Counted from the first letter of the stretch, positions 51,280 through 59,799 are shown. The stretch: DNA of 64,000 nucleotides from CAZTDU01 sp964617355 (GCA_964617355.1 CAZTXP010000144.1:3036-67035), one strand, 5' to 3'. The notes: generated from the sequence alone by a model not told the origin. Made by a program: numbers and translations.

Positions 51280-51969
51280 ATGAAGAAGACCCCGGATTGG
51301 AAAACGCTACGCCACAAGCGCCGCGCGACGCGCGAAGACCTCGGCCTCACCAAGGCCGAGTTCGCGGTGCTGAGGCGGCTGTCGACGCCCGAGAAGATCC
51401 AGCGGTTCCTCAACGGCCTGCAGCAGAACTTCGAGCGCGACGGCGAGACCTGCAACGCGGTGCGCGAGGTGCTGCGCACGCGCCGCGCGCACTGCATCGA
51501 GGGCGCGGTGGTCGCCGCGGCCGCGTTGTGGGTGCACGGCGAGCGCCCGCTGATGCTCGACCTGCAGGCGGTGAAGGACGTCGACCACGTGGTGATCGTC
51601 TTCCGCCGGCACGGTTGCTGGGGCGCGATCTCGAAGACCAACGGCATCGGCCTGCGCTGGCGCGACCCGATCTACCGCAGCCTGCGGGAACTGGCGATGT
51701 CGTGGATGCACGAGTACTACAACAAGCGCCACCAGAAGACGCTGCGCACCTATTCGGTGCCGCTCGACCTGCGCCGCGTCGATCCGAAGACCTGGGTGAC
51801 CGCCGAGAAGGGCGCCTGGGACCTCGTCGACATCCTCGAAGACCTGCGCCACTACAAGCTTGTCTCGAACGCTCAATCGAAGCGCCTCGTGCGCCGCGAC
51901 CCCTTCGAGCGCCGCATCGGCGACCTCACCCAGTACCGGCGCCCGAAACCCCGCAAGAAGAAGGGCTGA
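51280..51969 (+). CDS. Conserved hypothetical protein with transglutaminase-like features
   Basis: A 229-aa protein without a signal peptide. A Cys-containing helix-like segment (AHCIEGAVVAAAAL), a following DHVVIVFRRHGCWGAISKTNG with His and Asn, and YRSLRELAMSWMHEYYN suggest a papain/transglutaminase-like Cys-His-Asn/Asp core (inference, unverified). The C-terminus is very basic (RRPKPRKKKG). It starts 7 bp after the MFS stop and precedes MsrB by 59 bp. No function is assigned. Confidence 0.7.
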   Translation: MKKTPDWKTLRHKRRATREDLGLTKAEFAVLRRLSTPEKIQRFLNGLQQNFERDGETCNAVREVLRTRRAHCIEGAVVAAAALWVHGERPLMLDLQAVKDVDHVVIVFRRHGCWGAISKTNGIGLRWRDPIYRSLRELAMSWMHEYYNKRHQKTLRTYSVPLDLRRVDPKTWVTAEKGAWDLVDILEDLRHYKLVSNAQSKRLVRRDPFERRIGDLTQYRRPKPRKKKG

Positions 51970-52028
51970 GGCTGTCAGGTTCCGGCCCGCCGTTCGACTA
52001 TAGTCCCGTCCACGAAAGGAGGAAGCGC

Positions 52029-52589
52029 ATGGATCGCCGCACCCTGCTCCGGTTCCTGACCCTCGCGCCGCTCGCCGCGGCGCCCTTGGGCGCGGTCGCC
52101 CAGCGCAAGATCACCATGAGCGACGTGAAGAACATGGAAGCCAACTGGAAGACCCTGCTCGCCCCCGGCACGCAGGTGCCCACCGCCGCCGAGCCGCTGA
52201 AGCTCTCGAAGGACGAGTGGAAGAAGCGCCTGCAGGGCCTCGCCTACGACGTGCTGCGCGAGGAAGGCACCGAGCGCGCCGGCACCAGCCCGCTCGACCG
52301 CGAGAAGCGCGCCGGCGTGTTCGCCTGCGCCGGCTGCGGGCTGCCGGTGTTCACCTCCGAGATGAAGTACGACTCGGGCACCGGCTGGCCGAGCTTCTTC
52401 ACCACCATCCCGGGCGTGTTCGAGACCAAGACCGACTACAAGATCCTCTACCCGCGCACCGAGTACCACTGCAAGCGCTGCGGCGGGCACCACGGCCACG
52501 TCTTCGACGACGGCCCCGAGCCCACCGGCAAGCGCTACTGCAACAACGGCGTGGCGCTGAAGTTCATCCCGAAGGACGGGAAGGCGTAG
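52029..52589 (+). CDS. msrB: Peptide-methionine (R)-S-oxide reductase, exported
   Basis: A 186-aa MsrB. The reductase domain covers about residues 63-186. The structural zinc is held by CAGC and CKRC, GTGWPSF is the substrate-site motif, and catalytic Cys171 lies in RYCNNGVAL. The N-terminus MDRRTLLRFLTLAPLAAAPLGAVAQ has a twin-Arg pair and a cleavable signal, so the enzyme probably repairs oxidised methionines in the periplasm. An aaaggaggaag ribosome-binding site precedes the ATG. Confidence 0.93.
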   Translation: MDRRTLLRFLTLAPLAAAPLGAVAQRKITMSDVKNMEANWKTLLAPGTQVPTAAEPLKLSKDEWKKRLQGLAYDVLREEGTERAGTSPLDREKRAGVFACAGCGLPVFTSEMKYDSGTGWPSFFTTIPGVFETKTDYKILYPRTEYHCKRCGGHHGHVFDDGPEPTGKRYCNNGVALKFIPKDGKA

Positions 52590-52592
52590 CCC

Positions 52593-53399
52593 TCAACCGA
52601 GGCGCAAGTCCTGCGCCACCGGTTTGGCTTCCATGTGGAAGCGCACCGGGCCGTCGGGCAGCGCCTTGAGGAACTGCACGAGGTAGGGGTCGTCGGAGGA
52701 CATGACCTCGTCGGGCGTGCCCTTGCCGACCACCACGCCGTCCGAGATCACGTAGACATAGTCCACCAGCTTCAGCGACTCGGAGACGTCGTAGGTCACC
52801 ACGATCGAGGTGAGGCCGAGCGCGTCGTTGGTGCGCCGGATCAGCTCGGCGATCATGTTCAGCGAAATCGGGTCGAGGCCGGCGAAGGGCTCGTCGTACA
52901 TCGCCAGCGCAGGGTCGGCCGCGATCGCGCGCGCCAGCGCCACGCGGCGCGTCATGCCGCCGGAGAGGTCGCTCGGACGCAGGTTCACGGCGCCGCGCAG
53001 GCCGACCGCGTGCAGCTTCATCAGCACCAGCGGGCGGATGATCGACTCGGGGATGTCCGGGTGGATCTCGCGGATCGGGAAGGCGAGGTTCTCGTACACC
53101 GTGAGGTCGGTGAAGAGGCCGCTCGACTGGAACATCATGCCCATGCTCCGCCGCAGCGCGTAGAGCGCGTTGGTGTCGAGCTCGTGCACCATCTTGCCCA
53201 TCACGCGCGCGCCGCCCTTCGCGGGCACGAGCTGGCCGCCGATCAGCTTCAGCAGCGTGCTCTTGCCGCAGCCGCTCGCGCCGAGGATCGCCACGACCTT
53301 GCCCTTGGGGATGTCGAGCGACAGGCCCTTGAAGATCGGCAGCGCGCCGTACGAGAAGTGCAGGTCGCGGACCTCGACGACGTTCGTGCCTTCGTTCAT
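52593..53399 (-). CDS. MlaF-type ABC ATPase with Tyr at the switch-His position
   Basis: A 268-aa ABC ATPase of the MlaF/lipid-asymmetry group. Walker A is GASGCGKST (40-48), the signature LSGGM (145-149), and Walker B ends DE at 169-170. The C-terminal tail GPVRFHMEAKPV is typical of MlaF. The H-loop position, normally His in VTHD, is Tyr203 (VTYDVSESL). mlaE, mlaD, mlaC and mlaB are not adjacent, so it is a solitary ATPase gene here. Loss of the His would usually impair ATP hydrolysis. Confidence 0.86.
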   Translation of the reverse strand: MNEGTNVVEVRDLHFSYGALPIFKGLSLDIPKGKVVAILGASGCGKSTLLKLIGGQLVPAKGGARVMGKMVHELDTNALYALRRSMGMMFQSSGLFTDLTVYENLAFPIREIHPDIPESIIRPLVLMKLHAVGLRGAVNLRPSDLSGGMTRRVALARAIAADPALAMYDEPFAGLDPISLNMIAELIRRTNDALGLTSIVVTYDVSESLKLVDYVYVISDGVVVGKGTPDEVMSSDDPYLVQFLKALPDGPVRFHMEAKPVAQDLRLG

Positions 53400-53417
53400 C
53401 GTGTTAGTTTACCGCGC

Positions 53418-54380
53418 ATGACTCCCCTCCTTCGCTACCTTGCCGCCGCCGCGCTGATGGCCGCCGGCAGCGCCCTCGCCGCCTGGCCCGAGAAACCGAT
53501 CCGCTTCATCGTGCCCTCGGCCGCCGGCGGCTCGCCCGACGTCGTCATGCGCGTGCTGATGCAGCAGCTCTCGCAGCAACTGGGCGTGCCCATCGTGGTC
53601 GAGAACAAGCCCGGCGCCTCCTTCGTGATCGGCACCATGGACATCGTGCGCGCCGCGCCCGACGGCTACACGCTCGGCTACGGCAACATCGTGTCGCTGG
53701 CGATCAACCGCTCGCTGCAGGCCTCGCTGCCCTACGACGTCGAGAAGGACCTGACGCTCGTGTCGAACACGCTGCGCGTCTTCAACCTGCTCGCGGTGAA
53801 CCCGAAGCTGCCGGTGAACTCGGTGAAGGAGCTGGTGGCCTACGCGAAGAAGAACCCCGGCAAGCTCGTGCTGGCCTCGGCCGGCAACGGCACCACGGGG
53901 CACCTGGGCGGCGAACTCTTCAAGGCGATGACCGGCACCTACATCCTGCACGTGCCCTATCGCGGCAGCCCGCAGGCGATCAACGACCTGATCGCCGGCG
54001 AGGCGCAGATGATGTTCGACAACATCGCGTCGATCGCGCCGCATGCGAAGTCGGGCCGCGTGAAGGGCATCGCGGTGTCGGGACCGCGGCGCTCGCCGGT
54101 GTTCCCCGACCTGCCCACCGTGGCCGAGGCCGGCGTGCCTGGCTACGAGACCGTGGCCTGGGGCGGCGTGATGGGACCGGCGAAGCTGCCCAGGGAGATC
54201 GTCGCGCGCCTGCAGCAAGAAATCCGCAAGGCGCTGGCCGCGCCCGCGGTGGCCGAGCGCAACAAGGCGCTGGACGCCGAACCGGACGGCGGCACGCCGG
54301 AGGAATTCCTCGCGCTGGTGCGCCGCGAGACGCCGAAGTGGGCCGACGTGGTGAAGCGCTCGGGCGCCAAGCTGGACTGA
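53418..54380 (+). CDS. Bug-family TTT substrate-binding protein (7)
   Basis: A 320-aa periplasmic TctC/Bug receptor. The signal peptide is MTPLLRYLAAAALMAAGSALA, followed by VPSAAGGSPDVVMR, VVENKPGASFVIG and APDGYTLG. It is divergent from the MlaF-like gene with only 18 bp between the starts, and is 3 bp upstream of a D-aminoacylase gene. An N-acyl-D-amino acid or related acid is a reasonable ligand (inference). Confidence 0.92.
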   Translation: MTPLLRYLAAAALMAAGSALAAWPEKPIRFIVPSAAGGSPDVVMRVLMQQLSQQLGVPIVVENKPGASFVIGTMDIVRAAPDGYTLGYGNIVSLAINRSLQASLPYDVEKDLTLVSNTLRVFNLLAVNPKLPVNSVKELVAYAKKNPGKLVLASAGNGTTGHLGGELFKAMTGTYILHVPYRGSPQAINDLIAGEAQMMFDNIASIAPHAKSGRVKGIAVSGPRRSPVFPDLPTVAEAGVPGYETVAWGGVMGPAKLPREIVARLQQEIRKALAAPAVAERNKALDAEPDGGTPEEFLALVRRETPKWADVVKRSGAKLD

Positions 54381-54383
54381 GCG

Positions 54384-55823
54384 ATGGCCGAATACGACCT
54401 GATCGTCCGCAACGGCACCGTCATCGACGGCACGCGCGCGCCGCGCTTCAAGGCCGATGTCGCGGTGAAGGACGGCCGCATCGCCAAGGTGGGCGACCTC
54501 GCCGGCGAACGCTCGCGCGAGGAGTTCGACGCCGAGGGCCGCATCGTCGCGCCCGGCTTCATCGACGCGCACACGCACGACGACCGCCTGATGCTCTCCG
54601 CGCCCGAGATGGCGCCCAAGGTCAGCCAGGGCGTCACCACGGTGGTGGCGGGCAACTGCGGCGTGTCGCTCGCGCCGATCCGGTTCAAGGGCAAGCCGCC
54701 GACGCCGCCCCTGGATCTGCTCGACGACAGCGGAGGCTGGTTCCGCTTCGATTCCTTCGCCGAGTACGTAGCCGCGCTGCGCGACGCGCCCGCGGCGACC
54801 AACGCCGCGCTGCTCGTCGGCCACACCACGCTACGCTGCGCCACCATGGACGACGTCGACCGCGCCGCGAGGCCCGCCGAGATCGCGCGCATGCAGGCGA
54901 TGGTGCGCGAGGCGCTCGGCGCCGGCGCGATCGGCGTCTCGACGGGCCTCTACTACGAGCCCGCGATCGCCGCGCCCGCCGAGGAAGTGATCGAGGTCTG
55001 CCGCCCGCTCGCCGAGTTCCACGGCGTGTACTGCACGCACATGAGGAACGAAGCCGACGACGTGCTGAAGTCGATGGACGAGACCTTCCGCGTCGGCCGC
55101 GAGCTCGGCGTGCCGGTGGTGATCTCGCACCACAAGGTGGTCGGCAAGGCCAACAGCGGCCGCTCGAAGGAGACGCTGGCGCTCCTTGAAGAGCGCATGA
55201 AGTCGCAGGCGGTGTGCCTCGACTGCTATCCGTACATGGCGTCCTCCACGATCCTCACCGCGGATCGCATCGGCATCGCCTCGAAGACGCTGGTCACGTG
55301 GTCCAAGCCCATGCCGCAGCACGCCGGCCGCGACCTCGCCGACATCGCGCGCGAGATGGGCGTCACGCCCGAGGCGGCGGTGGCGAAGCTGATCCCCGCC
55401 GGCGCGATCTACTTCTCGATGGATGAAACGGACGTGCAGAAGATCCTCGCCTTCGCGCCCACCATGGTCGGCTCGGACGGCATCCCGCACGACGCCGCGC
55501 CGCACCCGCGCCTGTGGGGAACCTTCCCGCGCGTGCTCGGTCATTACTCCCGCGAGCTGGGGCTCTTCCCGCTCGAGACGGCGGTGCACAAGATGACGGG
55601 CCTCACGGCAAGGAACTTCGGCTTGACCGATCGCGGCGTGCTACGCGAAGGCGCGCATGCCGACCTCGTGGTATTCGACGCCGCCACCGTGGACGAGGCC
55701 GCCACCTTCGCGCGCCCGATCCAGCCCGCGCGCGGCATCGACGCGGTGTTCGTCAACGGCAGCGCGGTGTGGCGCGACGGCCAGCCCACCGGCGCACGCC
55801 CCGGAAAGGTACTCACTCGATGA
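54384..55823 (+). CDS. N-acyl-D-amino-acid deacylase family amidohydrolase
   Basis: A 479-aa amidohydrolase_3/D-aminoacylase family protein. The first metal motif is DAHTHDD (His63, His65) and the zinc-ligand-type Cys92 is in AGNCGVS. HMRNEADD and the ISHHKVVGK segment supply further ligands, and Asp in VGSDGIPHD is the catalytic acid. It should hydrolyse N-acyl-D-amino acids or dihydropyrimidine-type amides. It is coupled downstream to an exported methyltransferase gene by an ATGA overlap. Confidence 0.87.
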   Translation: MAEYDLIVRNGTVIDGTRAPRFKADVAVKDGRIAKVGDLAGERSREEFDAEGRIVAPGFIDAHTHDDRLMLSAPEMAPKVSQGVTTVVAGNCGVSLAPIRFKGKPPTPPLDLLDDSGGWFRFDSFAEYVAALRDAPAATNAALLVGHTTLRCATMDDVDRAARPAEIARMQAMVREALGAGAIGVSTGLYYEPAIAAPAEEVIEVCRPLAEFHGVYCTHMRNEADDVLKSMDETFRVGRELGVPVVISHHKVVGKANSGRSKETLALLEERMKSQAVCLDCYPYMASSTILTADRIGIASKTLVTWSKPMPQHAGRDLADIAREMGVTPEAAVAKLIPAGAIYFSMDETDVQKILAFAPTMVGSDGIPHDAAPHPRLWGTFPRVLGHYSRELGLFPLETAVHKMTGLTARNFGLTDRGVLREGAHADLVVFDAATVDEAATFARPIQPARGIDAVFVNGSAVWRDGQPTGARPGKVLTR

Positions 55824-56470
55824 AACGCATCCTCCCCCTCCTGCTCGCCCTGGTCGCGGGCCTCGCGTCGGCGCAAGGCTCGCACCACTCGCACCAGCAC
55901 TCCTTCGGCGACGCCGAGAAGTGGGCCAAGGAGTTCGACGACCCCGCGCGCGACGAGTGGCAGAAGCCCGCCGAGGTCATCAAGGCGCTCGCCCTCGCGC
56001 CCGACGCCAAGGTGGCGGACATCGGCGCCGGCACCGGCTACTTCTCGGTGCGCCTTGCGCGCGCCGTGCCCAAGGGCAAGGTCTACGCGGTCGACGCGGA
56101 AGCCGACATGGTGCGCTACCTCGGCGAGCGCGCCAGGAAGGAAGGCCTCGCCAACCTCGTGCCGCTGAAGGGCGACGCGGAGACGCCGAACCTGCCCGAG
56201 GCGGTGGACCTGGTGCTGATCGTCGACACCGCGCACCACATCGAGAAGCGACGCGCGTATTTCCATCGCCTGCGCGGCAGCCTCGTGCCGGGCGCCCGCG
56301 TCGCGGTGATCGACTTCACCGCCGAGTCGAAGATCGGCCCGCCGCCCGCGGGACGCATCGCGACCTCGAAGCTGCACGCCGAGCTGTCGGAAGCGGGCTA
56401 CCGGCTCGTCGCCACGCACGCCTTCCTGCCCAACCAGTTCTTCGTCGTCTACCAGGCCCCGTTGCGATGA
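55820..56470 (+). CDS. Exported class I SAM-dependent methyltransferase-like protein
   Basis: A 216-aa protein with a clear Sec signal peptide (MKRILPLLLALVAGLASAQ), then a His-rich linker (SHHSHQHSF). A Rossmann methyltransferase domain follows, with motif I VADIGAGTGYFSVRLA, YAVDAEADM and VDLVLIVDTAHHI. The fold is that of SAM methyltransferases, yet SAM is not normally available in the periplasm. The product may bind another ligand or the signal may be an uncleaved anchor. It overlaps the D-aminoacylase and SrkA genes by 4 bp each. Confidence 0.82.
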   Translation: MKRILPLLLALVAGLASAQGSHHSHQHSFGDAEKWAKEFDDPARDEWQKPAEVIKALALAPDAKVADIGAGTGYFSVRLARAVPKGKVYAVDAEADMVRYLGERARKEGLANLVPLKGDAETPNLPEAVDLVLIVDTAHHIEKRRAYFHRLRGSLVPGARVAVIDFTAESKIGPPPAGRIATSKLHAELSEAGYRLVATHAFLPNQFFVVYQAPLR

Positions 56471-57480
56471 ACGCAGGCGCGCACCCCTACTCGAAGCTCG
56501 AGCCGGCGCTGGTGCTGGACGCGCTCGACACGGTAGGGCTGCGCGGCGACGGTCGGCTGCTGTCGCTGAACAGCTACGAGAACCGCGTGTACCAGGTCTA
56601 CCTGGAAGATGGCGGCTCCATCGTCACCAAGTTCTACCGCCCGGAGCGCTGGACCGACGATGAGATCGCGGAAGAACATTCCTTCGCGCTCGAACTCGCC
56701 GGCCGCGAGGTGCCGGTGGTCGCGCCGAAGGTCATCGGCGGTCGCACGCTGCACCACCACGAGGGCTTTCGCTTCGCGGTGTACGAGCGCCGCGGCGGCC
56801 GCCCGCCGATGCTCGACAAGCCCGAGGTGCTGGAGTTCATCGGCCGGTTCCTGGGCCGCATCCACGCGGTGGGCGCGGTGGCGAACTTCGAGCATCGCCC
56901 CGACCTCGACCCCGACACCTTCGGCACCGAGCCGCGCAACTGGCTGCTCGACCACGGCCACATCCCGGAAGACCTGCGCGAATCGTGGACCAGCATCGCC
57001 GACCTCGCGCTCGACGCGGTGGAAGCGGCATGGGAATCCGCCGGCGACTTCGAGGCGATCCGCCTGCACGGCGATTGCCACCCGGGGAACATCCTCTATA
57101 CAGACCCGAACGACGGAGCCGCAAGCGGCTCCGTGGGCCCGCACTTCGTCGACCTCGACGACGCGCGCATGGGCCCGCCGGTGCAGGACCTCTGGATGCT
57201 GCTCTCGGGCGACCGCGCGTCGCAGACCAAGCAGCTGAAGGACGTGCTCGCCGGCTACGAGCAGTTCCGCCCGTTCGACCGTCGCGAACTCGCTCTGGTG
57301 GAAGCGCTGCGTACGCTCCGCCTGCTGCACTACTCCGCGTGGATCGCGCGCCGCTGGCACGACCCGGCCTTCCCCGCCGCGTTCCCGTGGTTCGGCACCA
57401 CGCGCTACTGGCAGGACCGGATACTGGAGTTGCGCGAGCAGGTGGCCGCGATGGAAGAAGCGCCGCTCGATCCGAAGTAA
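56467..57480 (+). CDS. srkA: Stress response kinase A (RdoA/SrkA-type)
   Basis: A 337-aa protein kinase-like enzyme of the SrkA/RdoA (YihE) family. Motifs: SYENRVYQVYLEDGGSIVTKFYRP with the ATP-binding Lys, the Brenner motif LHGDCHPGNIL and the metal-binding VDLDD. SrkA-type kinases act in the Cpx/stress response and oppose MazEF toxicity in E. coli. It is in an operon with the preceding methyltransferase and 13 bp ahead of the MFS gene. Confidence 0.92.
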   Translation: MNAGAHPYSKLEPALVLDALDTVGLRGDGRLLSLNSYENRVYQVYLEDGGSIVTKFYRPERWTDDEIAEEHSFALELAGREVPVVAPKVIGGRTLHHHEGFRFAVYERRGGRPPMLDKPEVLEFIGRFLGRIHAVGAVANFEHRPDLDPDTFGTEPRNWLLDHGHIPEDLRESWTSIADLALDAVEAAWESAGDFEAIRLHGDCHPGNILYTDPNDGAASGSVGPHFVDLDDARMGPPVQDLWMLLSGDRASQTKQLKDVLAGYEQFRPFDRRELALVEALRTLRLLHYSAWIARRWHDPAFPAAFPWFGTTRYWQDRILELREQVAAMEEAPLDPK

Positions 57481-57493
57481 GGGAGCCGTCCAG

Positions 57494-59050
57494 ATGCAGG
57501 GCCTGTCGCTCGTGAAGTCGTTCCGCCTCTCGTACCTGCCGCCGCTGATGGTGTACGTGGCGGCCGGCATCTCGGGGCTCACCGGCATCGTCGGCACCTT
57601 CTTCGTCAAGGAATACCTCGGCCTGTCGGCAGAGTTCCTCGCCGCGCTCGGCTTCTGGGCCGGGCTGCCGTGGGCGCTGAAGATGCCGATCGGCCACCTC
57701 GTCGACCTGATGTGGCGCTGGAAGGAGGCGCTGGTGTTCGTCGGCGCCGGCATGCTGGCCGCGAGCGTGGCGATCATGATCGGCCTGCTCGCCGACCCCG
57801 CCGCGATGCGCGCGGTGATGAGCGCGGAGCACTGGTACGTGCTCTCGGCGCTGCTCGCGCCCACCGGCTACATGGTGCAGGACGTCGTCGCCGACGCAAT
57901 GACCGTCGAGGCCGTGCCGCACAAGGACGCCGACGGCCGCGAGATCCCGGCCGACGAGATTCGCGCGATGCACACCACGATGCAGACGCTCGGCCGCGTG
58001 GCGATCATCGGCGGCACGGTGCTGGTGGCGCTGGCGAACGTCTTCCTGATGCAGGGCGTGCACAAGCTGCCCGAGGCGCAGAAGGTCGCGGCCTACCTGC
58101 ACGTCTACGAATGGGCGCTGGTGATCCCGGCGATCTCCGTGGCCGGCGTGGTGCTGCAGGCCTGGCTGCGCTGGAAGAACCCCGCGCAGTACGCGCGCGG
58201 CGCCGCCGAGCGCCCGCCGGTGAACTGGTGGATCCTCGGCGGCGGCCTGGCGTTCACCGTGGTGTCGCTGTCGGTGGGCCTGGGCAAGGTGCCCTACAGG
58301 CAGGAGATCATCTTCAGCGCCAGCCTCGCGATCGTGCTCTTCCTGATGGTGCGCCTGGTGCGCGAGCTCACCCCCGAGGCGCGCGCCACCATCGTCGGCA
58401 CCGCTGTGGTGATCTTCATCTTCCGCGCCACGCCCGGCCCCGGCGCCGGCGCGACGTGGTGGATGATCGACGTGCTGAAGTTCGACCAGGAGTTCCTCGC
58501 GCACCTGTCGCTGGTGGGCAGCACGCTCACGCTCGCGGGCCTCTTCGCGTTCCGCAAGTTCATGGCGGAACGGTCGATCTACTACGTGGTGGGCTTCCTC
58601 ACGATCGTGGGCACCGTGCTGTCGCTGCCGCAGGTCGGCATGTACTACGGCCTGCACGAATGGACCGCCGCGCACACCGGCGGCATGGTCGACGCGCGCG
58701 TGATCGCGCTGGTCGACACCGCCCTCGAGAGCCCGCTCGGCCAGATCGCGATGGTGCCGATGCTGGCGTGGATCGCGAACTCCGCGCCCGAGAAGCTCAA
58801 GGCCACCTACTTCGCGGTGATGGCCTCGTTCACCAACCTCGCGCTCTCGGCCGCGCAGCTGGGCACGAAGTACCTGAACCAGCTCTTCGTGGTGACGCGC
58901 GAAGTGAAGGACCCCGCCACCAAGGCCGTGAAGCTCCCCGCCGACTACACCCAGCTCGGCGAGCTCTTCATCGTCGTGACCGTGATCAGCCTCATCGTGC
59001 CGCTCGCCGCGATCGCGCTGGTGCGGATGGCGCGGATGCGCAGCGCCTGA
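57494..59050 (+). CDS. MFS-type transporter, BT1/folate-biopterin-like
   Basis: A 518-aa polytopic membrane protein with about 12 hydrophobic segments. The N-terminal region FFVKEYLGLSAEFLAALGFWAGLPWALKMPIGHLVDL resembles the BT1 (folate-biopterin transporter) branch of the MFS; the assignment within the superfamily is tentative. A second copy of its last ~25 codons, decayed, lies downstream at 59602-59678. The gene precedes a toxin-antitoxin-like pair. Confidence 0.8.
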   Translation: MQGLSLVKSFRLSYLPPLMVYVAAGISGLTGIVGTFFVKEYLGLSAEFLAALGFWAGLPWALKMPIGHLVDLMWRWKEALVFVGAGMLAASVAIMIGLLADPAAMRAVMSAEHWYVLSALLAPTGYMVQDVVADAMTVEAVPHKDADGREIPADEIRAMHTTMQTLGRVAIIGGTVLVALANVFLMQGVHKLPEAQKVAAYLHVYEWALVIPAISVAGVVLQAWLRWKNPAQYARGAAERPPVNWWILGGGLAFTVVSLSVGLGKVPYRQEIIFSASLAIVLFLMVRLVRELTPEARATIVGTAVVIFIFRATPGPGAGATWWMIDVLKFDQEFLAHLSLVGSTLTLAGLFAFRKFMAERSIYYVVGFLTIVGTVLSLPQVGMYYGLHEWTAAHTGGMVDARVIALVDTALESPLGQIAMVPMLAWIANSAPEKLKATYFAVMASFTNLALSAAQLGTKYLNQLFVVTREVKDPATKAVKLPADYTQLGELFIVVTVISLIVPLAAIALVRMARMRSA

Positions 59051-59122
59051 GACGCCGCCGACCCCGAGCCAACGGGGCCGCGCGTACAATGACGCCAACC
59101 CGCGCGAACCCGGGAGGCATCG

Positions 59123-59323
59123 ATGAGCGAAATCGAGCAAATCGAAGATCGGATCAGGAAGCTCCCCCCCGACGAACTGGCCAAGTTTCGCGCGTGGTTC
59201 GCGGAGTTCGACGCCTTGGCGTGGGACCGGCAGATCGAAGCAGATTCGCGCGGTGGCCGGCTCGACCAGCTCCTCGAGCAGTCGAAGGCCGAATACAAGG
59301 CAGGCAAGAGCAGCGCGCTTTGA
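59123..59323 (+). CDS. Antitoxin-like small protein
   Basis: A 66-aa acidic helical protein (MSEIEQIEDRIRKLPPDELAKF..., then FDALAWDRQIEADSRGGRLDQL). It is of the type commonly found directly before a RelE/ParE-like toxin gene. It probably neutralises the toxin and represses the operon (family knowledge). It has a cgggagg ribosome-binding site. The stop overlaps the toxin start (TTGA). Confidence 0.8.
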   Translation: MSEIEQIEDRIRKLPPDELAKFRAWFAEFDALAWDRQIEADSRGGRLDQLLEQSKAEYKAGKSSAL

Positions 59324-59574
59324 AGCACTGGGCCTCGGCGGATTTCTGGGCGCGCTACCACGCCCTTCCCGCAGGCGTGCGCGAGGTCGCCGACAAGAAT
59401 TTCAGCCTGCTCAAGGCCGACCCTCGCCACCCCTCTCTGCACTTCAAGCGCATCGGGACGATATGGTCGGTCCGCGTGGGCGACGGCTATCGCGCGCTGG
59501 CCCACGACGTCGACGACGGCGTCCAGTGGTTCTGGATCGGGTCGCACGCGGATTACGACCGGCTGCTCGGATAG
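59320..59574 (+). CDS. RelE/ParE-family toxin-like protein
   Basis: An 84-aa RelE/ParE-superfamily protein. The hallmark string is HFKRIGTIWSVRVGDGYRALAHD with the beta-strand pair, then WFWIGSHADYDRLL at the C-terminus. The start is TTG at 59320, overlapping the antitoxin stop. Toxins of this family cut mRNA on the ribosome or poison gyrase. It is beside the integron, where TA modules can stabilise the neighbourhood. Confidence 0.8.
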   Translation: MKHWASADFWARYHALPAGVREVADKNFSLLKADPRHPSLHFKRIGTIWSVRVGDGYRALAHDVDDGVQWFWIGSHADYDRLLG

Positions 59575-59601
59575 CCATACCGGCTGACTCCACCGAGCGG
59601 G

Positions 59602-59678
59602 AATTCGTCGAAGCGACGGCGATCAGCCTCGCCGTGCCGCTCGCCGCGATCGCGCCGTTGCGGATAGGGCGCGCCTGA
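59602..59678 (+). pseudogene. Decayed duplicate of the 3' end of the upstream MFS gene
   Basis: In one frame this stretch ends EFVEATAISLAVPLAAIAPLRIGRA and a stop, closely matching the C-terminus of the MFS at 57494 (TVISLIVPLAAIALVRMARMRSA). DNA blocks such as gatcagcctc and a 22-bp stretch are identical. The toxin-antitoxin pair lies between the real end and this remnant. Confidence 0.7.
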
Positions 59679-59799
59679 CGACAATTCGCCGCGCGTGGTG
59701 CGGATCGAATTCGGCGTGCTCGGGCGAAAGGACGATATCGCTATCGGCCATCGCACGAACACGCTTCCATTGAGTCCGAGAACGCTCCAATCGCTTCAT
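59623..59799 (-). pseudogene. BrnA-like antitoxin fragment
   Basis: A 58-aa frame on the minus strand (MKRLERSRTQWKRVRAMADSD..., then HHARRIVVR) resembles the N-terminus of BrnA/CopG-type antitoxins (WxRxRAMxDxDI motif). It lacks the C-terminal ribbon-helix-helix part and instead reads into the reverse complement of the MFS remnant. No BrnT toxin gene is adjacent. Probably a remnant of a second TA module. Confidence 0.45.

Noticed and set aside
59253..59678. A 141-codon ORF overlapping the toxin gene
   Set aside because: Its first part is a shifted frame of the antitoxin and toxin; only its end, the MFS remnant, has meaning.
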